NCBI GenBank assembly: GCA_027067575.1
Contig: JAMOVQ010000114.1
Coordinates: 1 to 34,598, forward strand
DNA length: 34,598 nucleotides
Reading direction: 5' to 3'
DNA from: Thermoanaerobaculia bacterium
GTDB taxonomy: Bacteria > Acidobacteriota > Thermoanaerobaculia > Thermoanaerobaculales > Sulfomarinibacteraceae
Both the position numbers and the translations under genes were made by a program. Below the pieces are notes generated by a model, which was given only the letters and a program-made list of their open reading frames with translations, was not told where the DNA came from and made no database searches. How positions within the stretch are numbered: the first letter of the stretch is position 1; every line of letters begins with the position of its first letter. Below are positions 24,501-31,597 of the stretch, piece by piece.

Positions 24501-25496
24501 GTGCGGATCTCCCTCGTCGTCGTCGGCTGGCACAGCGCGCCGTGGATCGAGCGTCTCCTTCCCACGGCGGCGGAGGCCGACGAGATCGTGGTGGTGGACC
24601 ACTCGGAGGACGGGGCCGAGGCGGCACGGCTCCGGGAGCTGCCGCTGACCCGGCTCGTCCTCCAGGCGAACCGCGGGTACGGCGCGGGCCTCAACCGTGG
24701 CGCCCGGGAGGCGGCAGGCGACGTGCTCGTCCTGGCGAACCCCGACGTGCGGTTCGCCGAGGGCACCATCGGCCGCCTCGCAGCGCTCGCGACCCGCCCC
24801 GGGGTCGGCGCCGCAGGACCGGCGATCCTCTGGACCCCGGAACGTCCCTGGCAGCTTCCCCACTCCGCCCACCACACCTGGGTCCGCGAGCTTCTCGCCG
24901 CCCGCCTCCCCGCCCTGGCCCGTCGCGTCTACCTCCGGCAGATGGACCGCGCCTGGAAGGCGGCCGTGCCCGCCGCCGTCCCGGTTCTCGGCGGCGCCGT
25001 GATCGTCACCACACGCGCCGTCTTCGAGGCCAGCGGCGGGTTCGACGAGCGGTTCTTCCTGTTCTTCGAGGAGAACGACTGGTGTCTGCGGGTCCGGCGC
25101 GCCGGTGGCCGGCTCCTCGTGGATCCCGGCGCAGCCGTGTACCACGAGTGGGGGCACGCCATCGGGGACGCCGCGGCGGCCCACCACGCCCGCTCCCTGG
25201 ACCGCTACCGGCGGCTCCACCTCCCACGCGCCTGGGTCGCCCGCCACCCGACCCCGCCAGCCGTCCGGGAGCCGCGACTACGCGAGGGCTCCGGGCCCGG
25301 CTGCGAGGCCGGGGACGAGCTGCTGCTCGTCACCTCGGCCCGGTGCGATCCTGCCGCGCGCCTCGTGGCGCGCTCGTCCACGGAAGACGTGGCCTCCCTC
25401 CTTCCCGAGTCGATCCATCCGGGCCGGTTCATGGTCGTCCGGCGCCGGGGTTCCTTCGAGCGGCTGAGGACCGTGGAGATCCCGGCGAGGGACTGA
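24501..25496 (+). CDS. GT2-family glycosyltransferase (rhamnosyltransferase-like)
   Basis: The 331-aa enzyme has the GT-A fold of WbbL-like family 2 transferases. The N-terminus is MRISLVVVGWHSAPWIERLL, followed by EIVVVDHSEDG, NRGYGAGLNRG and the metal/nucleotide motif VLANPDVRF. The acceptor-side signature ASGGFDERFFLFFEENDWCL is complete (GGFDExFFxxxEDxDxC type). About 80 C-terminal residues extend past the core, with no membrane helix. It probably adds a deoxyhexose or similar sugar from a nucleotide donor to a lipid-linked glycan on the inner face of the membrane; donor and acceptor are not readable. The start is GTG 24501, with the -10 box 6 nt before it. The neighbouring PLP-enzyme gene is co-directional, 16 bp downstream, with its own possible -10 box. 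Confidence 0.88.
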   Translation: MRISLVVVGWHSAPWIERLLPTAAEADEIVVVDHSEDGAEAARLRELPLTRLVLQANRGYGAGLNRGAREAAGDVLVLANPDVRFAEGTIGRLAALATRPGVGAAGPAILWTPERPWQLPHSAHHTWVRELLAARLPALARRVYLRQMDRAWKAAVPAAVPVLGGAVIVTTRAVFEASGGFDERFFLFFEENDWCLRVRRAGGRLLVDPGAAVYHEWGHAIGDAAAAHHARSLDRYRRLHLPRAWVARHPTPPAVREPRLREGSGPGCEAGDELLLVTSARCDPAARLVARSSTEDVASLLPESIHPGRFMVVRRRGSFERLRTVEIPARD

Positions 25497-25498
25497 GG

Positions 25499-25504
25499 TA
25501 CAAT
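25499..25504 (+). promoter_or_regulatory. Putative -10 box (TACAAT) of the cysteine synthase/CBS-like gene
   Basis: TACAAT (5/6 match) starts two nucleotides after the glycosyltransferase stop and ends 8 nt before GTG 25513. This predicts a leaderless transcript. No Shine-Dalgarno sequence is visible in the 16-bp gap, and no -35 box is clear. Confidence 0.45.
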
Positions 25505-25512
25505 CCGCCCCC

Positions 25513-26505
25513 GTGACGGCGCCCCGGACCTTCGATGGCCTGCCGGCGGCGGTCGGGTGGACCCCGATGGTCCGCCTCCGCCGATCGGTGGAGGGTGCGG
25601 GATGCGAGGCGTTCGCCAAGCTCGAGTTCCTCAACCCGATGGGGAGCGTCAAGGACCGGATCGCCCGTTTCATGGTGGAACGGGCCTTCGAACGGGGAGA
25701 GCTCCGGCCGGGCGGCACGATCCTCGAGAGCTCCTCGGGGAACACGGCCATGGGGCTCGCCATGATGGCGATCGAGCACGGCCTGCGGTGCGTCATGGTG
25801 GTCCGGCGCCAGACCTCGCAGGAGAAGCTTGACTGCCTCCGGGCCATGGGCGTCGAGCTGGTCCTCGTGGACGGTGATCTCCCCCCCGAGGACCCCGAGA
25901 GCTACAACCAGAAGGCGCGCCGCCTCGCCGAGGAGCACCCGGACTGGTGGTTCCCCGACCAGCACAACAACCGGGAGAACTCCGAGGCCCACTACCGGAC
26001 CACCGGCCCCGAGATCTGGGAGCAGATGGAGGGCCGGATCGATGCTCTCGTGGCCGGGATCGGCACCGGGGGCACCATCTGCGGCACGGGACGGTACCTC
26101 AAGGAGCGCGACCCCTCGATCCGGGTGATCGCCGTGGATCCCGAGGGCTCGGTCTTCTTCGACTGGTACCACCAGCACCGCCTCGTGGAGCCCCGGCGCT
26201 ACCTGATCGAGGGCCTCGGCGACGAGGAGATCATCGGCTGCCCCGAGTTCGAGCTGATCGACGACATGCTCCGGGTCACCGACCGGGAGGCGTTCCTCGC
26301 CACCCGCGAGCTCGCGCGAACCGAGGGGATCCTTGCCGGCGGCTCCTCCGGCGCGGCGCTGTGGGGCGTCCGCAGGGTGGCGCGCACGCTCCGTGCGCAG
26401 GGGATCGAACGGCCGCGGATCGTCACCCTCTTCCCGGATTCCGGCAGCCGGTACCTCTCGACGATCTTCAGCGACCGGTGGATGGCGGATCACGGCCTCC
26501 TCTGA
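25513..26505 (+). CDS. PLP-dependent cysteine synthase / cystathionine beta-synthase family enzyme
   Basis: The 330-aa fold-type II PLP enzyme has catalytic Lys47 in NPMGSVKDRIA, the substrate loop ESSSGNTAMGLAMMA, the phosphate-binding glycine loop AGIGTGGTICGTGRYL and the Ser of AGGSSGAALWG that contacts the pyridine nitrogen. YLIEGLGDEEI resembles the EGIGxxF stretch of cystathionine beta-synthases more than O-acetylserine sulfhydrylases. There are no C-terminal CBS (Bateman) domains. It therefore makes either cysteine from O-acetylserine or cystathionine from serine and homocysteine, and the two cannot be separated by eye. The final FPDSGSRYLSTIFSDRWM is typical of both. It sits between the glycosyltransferase and the GMC oxidoreductase, with no other sulfur genes nearby. 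Confidence 0.88.
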   Translation: MTAPRTFDGLPAAVGWTPMVRLRRSVEGAGCEAFAKLEFLNPMGSVKDRIARFMVERAFERGELRPGGTILESSSGNTAMGLAMMAIEHGLRCVMVVRRQTSQEKLDCLRAMGVELVLVDGDLPPEDPESYNQKARRLAEEHPDWWFPDQHNNRENSEAHYRTTGPEIWEQMEGRIDALVAGIGTGGTICGTGRYLKERDPSIRVIAVDPEGSVFFDWYHQHRLVEPRRYLIEGLGDEEIIGCPEFELIDDMLRVTDREAFLATRELARTEGILAGGSSGAALWGVRRVARTLRAQGIERPRIVTLFPDSGSRYLSTIFSDRWMADHGLL

Positions 26506-26563
26506 ACTCTTTCCGTCCCCATGACTGGCCCGGCCGACCCCTCGCCACGCTGCGGCAACGTGG

Positions 26564-26569
26564 TAGACT
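26564..26569 (+). promoter_or_regulatory. Putative -10 box (TAGACT) of the GMC oxidoreductase gene
   Basis: TAGACT lies 24 nt upstream of ATG 26594. A GGGAGGGGG ribosome-binding site falls within the predicted short leader. No -35 box is clear. Confidence 0.35.
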
Positions 26570-26593
26570 CGGTGCGGCATCGGGAGGGGGACC

Positions 26594-28183
26594 ATGGAGA
26601 GAACCGACTTCGACACCGACGTGGCCATCGTGGGTTCCGGGTTCGGCGGATCGGTCGCCGCGCTCCGCCTGAGTGAGAAGGGCTACTCCGTCACCGTGCT
26701 GGAGAAGGGCCGCCGCTGGCGCCCCGAGGACTTTCCGAAGACCAACTGGAACATCCGGCGCCAGTTCTGGTTCCCCGCCATCGGCTGCTACGGCACCTGG
26801 GCGCTCCACCTGCTGCGCGAGGCGCTCGTGCTCCACGGCGTCGGCGTCGGGGGCGGCAGCCTGAACTACGCCAACACCCACTACGACCCGCCCGATACCG
26901 TCTGGGACGACCCCCAGTGGAAGGGGCTCGTGGACTGGCGGCGGGAGATGCCCGCCTTCTACGCCGAGGCGCGCCGGATGCTGGGGACCACGGACGACCA
27001 CCCCGTGTGGCCCGCGGACGAGGCGCTCCAGCGGATCTCCGAGCGCCGCGGCCGCGGCGGCTCCTACAGCCGGACCCCCGTCGGCGTCTACTTCGGCGAC
27101 CCCGACGTGGAGGTCCCCGACCCGTTCTTCGGCGGCGAGGGCCCCCGGCGGCGCGGATGCACGATCTGCGGCGCCTGCATGGTGGGGTGCCGCGACGGCG
27201 GCAAGAACACGCTGGACAAGAACTACCTGTGGCTCGCGGAGAAGCGGGGCGCCCGGATCGTCCCGGAGACCGCGGTGGAGCTCGTGGAACCGCTGGAGGG
27301 CGGGGGCTACCGCCTCCTGTGGCGGCGCTCCACGAGGCGGCTGTTCCCCGAGCGCGGCGCCCTGACCGCCAGGAAGATCGTGCTCTCGGGCGGCGTGCTC
27401 GGGACGGTCCCCCTCCTGATGACCTGCAAGGAGAAGGGCTCCCTCCCCCACCTCTCGGACCAGCTCGGCAACTTCGTCCGGACCAACTCCGAGGCGCTCC
27501 TCGGCATCGTCTCCCGAAGCCAGAACGACCTGTGGAAGGGGATCGCCATCGCCTCCAAGGCGGAGATGGACGACGTCACCCACATGGAGGTCGTCCGGTT
27601 CCCGAAGGGCTCGGACGTCATGCTGCTGCTGGCGACGATCCTGACCGACGGCGGCACCGGGGCGCCCCGTCCGCTCCGGTGGCTCGGTAACGCCCTGCGC
27701 CACCCGATCGAGTTCCTCCGGGTCTCGAAGCCGTGGGGGAAGGCCGCATCCTCGGTGGTCCTGCTGGTCATGCAGACCGCCGACAACCACACCCGGATCG
27801 TCCGCAAGCGGCAGCTCCTCTGGCCGTTCTCACGGACGCTGACGACCCGACCCGAGCCGGGACAGCCCGGAATCCCCTCCTACATTCCCATCGCCAACGA
27901 GGTGGCCCGGGAGCTCGCGGAGGAGATCGACGGGATCCCGGCGAGCACCCTCAACGAGGTGCTCCTGGACACGGGGACCACGGCGCACATCCTGGGCGGC
28001 TGCGCCATCGCCGGGAGCCCCGACCGCGGCGTGGTGGACGCCGGAGGGCAGGTGTTCGGGTACCCGGACCTCTACGTGATGGACGGCTCGGTCATCGGCG
28101 CCAACCTCGGCGTCAACCCGTCGCTGACCATCACGGCCCTGGCCGAACGGATCGCCTCCACCATCCCGCCGAGGGACGCGTAG
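26594..28183 (+). CDS. GMC-family FAD oxidoreductase, cholesterol-oxidase-like
   Basis: The 529-aa flavoprotein has an N-terminal ADP-binding motif VAIVGSGFGGSVAALRL (about 10-26) and the FAD/GMC loop HGVGVGGGSLNYANTHYDPP. A four-cysteine motif, CTICGACMVGC, is followed by GGKNTLDKNYL. This Cys-rich insertion next to KNTLDKNYL is typical of the cholesterol oxidase-like (ChoD-type) GMC subgroup. The C-terminus carries HILGGCAIAGSPDRGVVD and a GANLGVNPSLTITALAER segment with the active-site Asn. No signal peptide is seen, so it is probably cytosolic. The substrate is an alcohol or hydroxysteroid-like compound, not proven to be cholesterol. It converges with the thioesterase gene, 8 bp apart. 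Confidence 0.88.
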   Translation: MERTDFDTDVAIVGSGFGGSVAALRLSEKGYSVTVLEKGRRWRPEDFPKTNWNIRRQFWFPAIGCYGTWALHLLREALVLHGVGVGGGSLNYANTHYDPPDTVWDDPQWKGLVDWRREMPAFYAEARRMLGTTDDHPVWPADEALQRISERRGRGGSYSRTPVGVYFGDPDVEVPDPFFGGEGPRRRGCTICGACMVGCRDGGKNTLDKNYLWLAEKRGARIVPETAVELVEPLEGGGYRLLWRRSTRRLFPERGALTARKIVLSGGVLGTVPLLMTCKEKGSLPHLSDQLGNFVRTNSEALLGIVSRSQNDLWKGIAIASKAEMDDVTHMEVVRFPKGSDVMLLLATILTDGGTGAPRPLRWLGNALRHPIEFLRVSKPWGKAASSVVLLVMQTADNHTRIVRKRQLLWPFSRTLTTRPEPGQPGIPSYIPIANEVARELAEEIDGIPASTLNEVLLDTGTTAHILGGCAIAGSPDRGVVDAGGQVFGYPDLYVMDGSVIGANLGVNPSLTITALAERIASTIPPRDA

Positions 28184-28191
28184 CCCGGACG

Positions 28192-28626
28192 CTACCCCCC
28201 GCGGCCGGAACGCCCGGACCGCCGGTGGACGTTGTAGACGCCGCGCCCCACGGCGATCGGCTCACCGGACGTGCCCGGCTGCCACGCCCTGAGCTCCGTG
28301 ACGCCCACCCGGTTCCCGACCCGGATGACCCGCGCCTCGGCGAACAGGTCCTCCGGACGGCCCGGCCTGAGGTAGTCCACGCGGAGGTCCACCGTGGAGA
28401 CGCGGTCCTCCGGGGCGATCCGGGTCCAGACCGCCGCGCCGCCGCAGGTGTCCAGCAGAGCCGACACCACGCCGCCGTGAAGCGCCGGCAGCTCCGGGTT
28501 GCCGATCAGCTCGCGGCGGAAAGCGACCCGCATCACCACCCTGCCCTCCTCCACGCTCTCGAACTCCATGCCGAGGAACCCCAGGAACGGCGACAGCTCG
28601 AAGATCCTCCGGACGTGATCGGCCAT
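28192..28626 (-). CDS. PaaI-type hotdog-fold thioesterase
   Basis: The 144-aa protein is one hotdog domain. Diagnostic segments are PFLGFLGMEFESVEEGRVVM near the start and NPELPALHGGVVSALLDTCGG, where the HGG motif and the following Asp are the catalytic region of the PaaI family. Later strands include STVDLRVDYLRPG and GVTELRAW. It should hydrolyse acyl- or aryl-CoA thioesters in the cytosol, with the acyl group unknown. ATG 28626 has GGAGGG five nucleotides upstream; the longer ORF start is rejected. A CACAAT box lies 40 nt upstream, after the hairpin that ends the amine-oxidase-like gene, so it probably has its own promoter. Confidence 0.88.
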   Translation of the reverse strand: MADHVRRIFELSPFLGFLGMEFESVEEGRVVMRVAFRRELIGNPELPALHGGVVSALLDTCGGAAVWTRIAPEDRVSTVDLRVDYLRPGRPEDLFAEARVIRVGNRVGVTELRAWQPGTSGEPIAVGRGVYNVHRRSGRSGRGG

Positions 28627-28666
28627 GTTCCCTCCGTACCCGCGGCAGCCTTCCGCGAGCGGGCCC

Positions 28667-28672
28667 ATTGTG
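28667..28672 (-). promoter_or_regulatory. Putative -10 box (CACAAT) of the thioesterase gene
   Basis: CACAAT on the minus strand lies 40 nt before ATG 28626, just beyond the hairpin at 28674-28708. The same hexamer is the -10 box of the gene at 390 and is found upstream of the selenoprotein. Confidence 0.35.
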
Positions 28673-28673
28673 C

Positions 28674-28708
28674 CACGGGACGGCCGAGAGACTCACGGGC
28701 CGTCCGTG
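28674..28708 (-). terminator. Hairpin terminator after the Tat-exported FAD protein gene
   Basis: CACGG-g-ACGGCC pairs with GGCCGT-CCGTG across an 11-nt loop, giving an 11-bp stem with a single bulge. It begins directly after the stop codon at 28709. There is no T-run, but the stem is strong and correctly placed. Confidence 0.6.
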
Positions 28709-30436
28709 TCACACCCCGCGGCGCGGCCGGCCGCGCCGTGCCGCCTCTCGGCCCACCCTGCCCCCCGGCCTCCGTGCCGGACGCCCCAGGAGCTCCAGGG
28801 CCTCCGAAGCCGCCCGGAACCCGGACGTGATGGCGCTGTCGATGTACGGGATCCCGACGGTCTCGTGCCCGGCGAACAGGATCCGGCCGACCCGGCGGCC
28901 CGCCGCGATCCGCGCCTCCGAGAACAGGAACCCCGGCTCGTCGAGCACCATGGGGTGTCCCCAGCGGAACAGGTCGAACCCCGTCACCGTGTCGCGGACC
29001 CCTGGGAGCACCGCCTCGAGCCCGTCCAGGATCGACGCCTCGATCGACTCGAACGGCTCGTGGCCGACCCCCCGCCGGTCCGTCCGCGCCGCGTAGACCG
29101 TCAGGATGTTGGGACGGTCCGGCGGCGCAGCCGATGGGTCGTCGTACGCCGCCCAGTCCGCCACGACGAAGTCGGTGAACGGGTGCTCCCCGTGGACCTC
29201 GTTGGCGTACGCGAGTCCTTCCGGCGTCCGGGAGACGTGGACGTTGGCCACGAGGTAGGTGGAGTAACCGAACGCTCCGCCGCCCGTCTCCTCCGTCAGT
29301 CCCGGAACGATGTGGGGCACGATCAGGCGCGGGCAGGCCAGCACCGCCGTCCGGCAGAGGATCGCGCGGGGCGTGTCGCCGTCGAGGAACGAGACCTGGA
29401 CGAGCGATCCCCGGTTCTCGACGCGGAACGCGAACGCCCCGGTCCGGACGGTCCCGGGCTCGAGCAGCGCCTCGATCCGCCACGCCAGCGCCGCGTTGCC
29501 TCCGACGAGGCAGATCGCGCTCTCGTCCGGGCCGCCGGGCAGGATCTCCTCGGTCAGGAAGTCCAGCGCCACCCACGCCGAGAGACGGTCGGAACCGATC
29601 CCGAACACCGACCGGAGGAACGGATCGAAGAAGACGGCCGTCTCGTCGGGCCAGCCACGCTCGCGCACGTACTCGAGCAGGGTCTTCCCGTCCAGGCGGC
29701 GCACCCGCGGATCGACGGTGGACTCGTCCGGGGGCCAACCGAAGGCGGACCGGCCGTCGGAGCCGACGAAGTCCCACCAGTCGCTGACGTCGTCCCGGAG
29801 GGCGCGAAGCCCCGCGACCACCGGCGCCGGGTACGGAAGGGCGTCCATCGCCGCCTCGCTGGCCCAGGGGTCGTCGTACCACGCGCCGTCGATGAAGTGG
29901 CGGGCGTACGGCGGCCGCAGCAGGAACCGGGGATCGACCACCGGCTCGCCGTCCGCCGTCCATCCCGTCACGATCCCGACGGCCTCGTACAGCTCGGCGA
30001 GGTCGTCGTTGTACGGCGGCGAGGCGTACGCCGAGCCCATGGCCGCCACGGGGACGCCGTCCTGCTCCAGTGCCCGGGCCTGCCCGCCGACCGTCCCGTT
30101 CTTCTCCAGCAGGAGCACGTCCGAGACCCCGGCCTCCTGCAGGCGCCACGCCGCCACGAGCCCCGCGAACCCGCCCCCGACCACCACCGCGTCGAGGACC
30201 GCCCCGCCGGGAGCGGGCGCCTCGTACCCCGACCCGAACGCCATGGCGTGGCACCGCGAGGGATCGTTCCACAGGTCGAGCCCTCCCGGTCCGGCGTCCA
30301 TCACCCTCCCGGCTGCCGACCCCCGCCCCGGAGCGCCCAGCGCCACCGCGGCGCCCGCCGACGCCACGAGCACGCCGTCGATGAACTCCCGGCGGGTGAT
30401 GCCGCTCTTCCCCTGTGCCCAGCTTTCACGTCCCAC
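28709..30436 (-). CDS. Tat-exported FAD-dependent amine-oxidase-like protein
   Basis: The protein has 575 aa. It starts at GTG 30436, with GGGGAGGGAC upstream. The N-terminus has a twin-arginine signal (ITRREFIDGVLVASAGAAVA; Arg15-Arg16), so the folded FAD-loaded enzyme is exported to the periplasm. The dinucleotide-binding motif VVVGGGFAGLVAAWRL (about 84-99) is followed by VLLLEKNGTVGGQAR. The C-terminus has ILFAGHETVGIPYIDSAITSG, the usual last FAD contact of flavin amine oxidases. Its substrate is unknown and could be an amine, an amino acid or a carotenoid-like compound. The last 30 residues are Arg/Gly-rich. It lies 57 nt downstream of the selenoprotein and possibly shares its transcript, although a TAGAAT box is present in the gap. 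Confidence 0.85.
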   Translation of the reverse strand: MGRESWAQGKSGITRREFIDGVLVASAGAAVALGAPGRGSAAGRVMDAGPGGLDLWNDPSRCHAMAFGSGYEAPAPGGAVLDAVVVGGGFAGLVAAWRLQEAGVSDVLLLEKNGTVGGQARALEQDGVPVAAMGSAYASPPYNDDLAELYEAVGIVTGWTADGEPVVDPRFLLRPPYARHFIDGAWYDDPWASEAAMDALPYPAPVVAGLRALRDDVSDWWDFVGSDGRSAFGWPPDESTVDPRVRRLDGKTLLEYVRERGWPDETAVFFDPFLRSVFGIGSDRLSAWVALDFLTEEILPGGPDESAICLVGGNAALAWRIEALLEPGTVRTGAFAFRVENRGSLVQVSFLDGDTPRAILCRTAVLACPRLIVPHIVPGLTEETGGGAFGYSTYLVANVHVSRTPEGLAYANEVHGEHPFTDFVVADWAAYDDPSAAPPDRPNILTVYAARTDRRGVGHEPFESIEASILDGLEAVLPGVRDTVTGFDLFRWGHPMVLDEPGFLFSEARIAAGRRVGRILFAGHETVGIPYIDSAITSGFRAASEALELLGRPARRPGGRVGREAARRGRPRRGV

Positions 30437-30476
30437 GTCTGTCCCTCCCCATGTCCGATGAGGTCTGCGTCGTCCG

Positions 30477-30482
30477 ATTCTA
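30477..30482 (-). promoter_or_regulatory. Putative -10 box (TAGAAT) before the Tat-exported FAD protein
   Basis: TAGAAT (5/6 match) lies 40 nt upstream of GTG 30436, in the gap after the selenoprotein stop. It would give a short leader including the ribosome-binding site. No clear -35 box is seen. Confidence 0.35.
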
Positions 30483-30493
30483 CCGTGTCCGGC

Positions 30494-31381
30494 TCACGCC
30501 CTGGACGCGCCCTGATCCCCGCCCAGCGCCGCGAGGTCGGACGGCGCGATTGCCGCCCACTCCGTCCGCCGCCACCGGAACCCCGGCTCCAGGATCGTGC
30601 CAGGCTTCGTCACCCCCCACAGCGCCCGGAACAGCTCCCCGAGCACCGTCAGGTGGCCGACCCGGTCCCCCGGAACACCGAACGGTGCCCCGTGGGGGTA
30701 GCGCACGAACACCGTCCTCGGCGCGACGACCTTCCGCGAGATGTCGAGGTTGATGGAGAGGTTGACCGTCGCGATGCCGTACCCCTCCACCACACGCGCG
30801 ACCAGACCGCCGGTCCGGTTGCACAGCGGTCAGGCCGGCACGAGGAGCGCCAGGTCCACGCCGTCGTCCACCAGCGCCCGCGCGACCTCATGGGCCGTTC
30901 CCTTCCCCGGATCGGTGTACTCCCGTGTCAGGAGCCCGCCGAACCCGAAGCTGAAGAACCGTGGCGCCAGACGCAGCACACCGGCCTCCTCGAGCTCTCG
31001 CAGCCGCTCGAAAGGCAGCAGGACCTCCCGGTCCGCCTCCCACCACCGGTGGGTGTAGTGGGCGTGGGCGATGCGCAACACCGCCGGGTCCACGTCCGAG
31101 GGGATCACCCTCCAGCTCGGGTCACCCTTCGGATCGTCCACGTCGAAAGGCTCGTCGCCATCCAGGTGGAGTCCGGAGGTCGTGATCACGGCCACCGTGC
31201 ATCTGCGGAGCGCCCTGCCCGGCCGGACGAACGGGGGCGGCCCGTCGAGCCGGGGCCCGGGCAGGAGCCTCGTGGACAGATTGAGGAGCCCGCGGCTGGC
31301 TTCCATCACCCGCGCCCCCGCCGCCGTGTTCAACACCCGCCCAACCGTCCGCCAGAATCCCAGCCTCTCGATCAACCCCAT
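30494..31381 (-). CDS. GrdB-family selenoprotein with in-frame UGA (Sec184)
   Basis: Two ORFs in the same frame (31408-30830 and 30793-30494) are one gene interrupted by a UGA at 30832-30830. Read through, the junction is LLVPA-U-PLCNRTGGLVARV, giving Sec184-Pro-Leu-Cys187, a UxxC redox pair. Both halves match the glycine/sarcosine/betaine reductase selenoprotein B family. Before the UGA are EPFDVDDPKGDPSWRVIP, IAHAHYTHRWWEADREVLLP and LAPRFFSFGFGG. After it are GIATVNLSINLDISRKV and PRTVFVRYPHGAPFGVPGD. The length with Sec is 295 aa. ATG 31381 is preferred: GGGAGG lies 7 nt upstream, while ATG 31408 overlaps the -10 box. A SECIS-like hairpin follows the UGA. No GrdA/C/D or proline reductase partner is nearby, so the function is probably a thiol/selenol reductase of unknown substrate. 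Confidence 0.88.
30795..30825 (-). promoter_or_regulatory. Bacterial SECIS-like hairpin of the selenoprotein
   Basis: Four nucleotides after the UGA, TGTGCAACCGGACC pairs with GGTCTGGTCGCGCG: 14 positions with one mismatch and three G-U pairs. The apical loop is GGC. The loop begins 18 nt after the UGA and its first two bases are G, matching the bacterial SECIS rule (loop about 16-37 nt away, G in the first two loop positions). As I recall it, the spacing equals that of E. coli fdhF. It should recruit SelB-GTP-Sec-tRNA. Confidence 0.8.
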
Positions 31382-31406
31382 GAAGCGCCCTCCCGCGGTC
31401 CGAGAC

Positions 31407-31412
31407 ATTGTG
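31407..31412 (-). promoter_or_regulatory. Putative -10 box (CACAAT) of the selenoprotein gene
   Basis: CACAAT on the minus strand overlaps the upstream ATG at 31408 and lies 25 nt before ATG 31381. This supports 31381 as the start. No clear -35 box is seen. Confidence 0.4.
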
Positions 31413-31548
31413 TCACGCCCCGCGGACCGCGATCGCCTTCACCCCGGAGCGATGAGGGTGACAGCGAACCGCCCCGCTCTGGGACCTGCCAACATGGAAG
31501 CGCCCCTCATCGGGCGGCTCCCCGGATGCCCGCTCCGCGGATCCGGGC

Positions 31549-31554
31549 TATGAT
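31549..31554 (+). promoter_or_regulatory. Putative -10 box (TATGAT) of the M1 peptidase gene
   Basis: TATGAT (5/6 match) lies 43 nt upstream of ATG 31598, in the 216-bp gap divergent from the selenoprotein. The leader contains the GGAGG ribosome-binding site. A -35 box is not obvious. Confidence 0.45.
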
Positions 31555-31597
31555 GGCCGGCGTGTTCAACCTCAGGAAGCCCGATGGAGGCCCCACG

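Noticed and set aside
30494-31408. Selenoprotein locus as a nonsense-mutated pseudogene
   Set aside because: The UGA sits exactly at the expected redox position, the frame is intact on both sides, the downstream half remains conserved in motif, and a SECIS-like hairpin follows.
28625-31597. Plus-strand ORF of about 990 codons in front of the M1 peptidase (part of the 1700-aa track entry)
   Set aside because: It runs antisense through the thioesterase, FAD protein and selenoprotein genes and is Arg/Pro-rich GC shadow. The M1 gene has its own ribosome-binding site and signal peptide at 31598.
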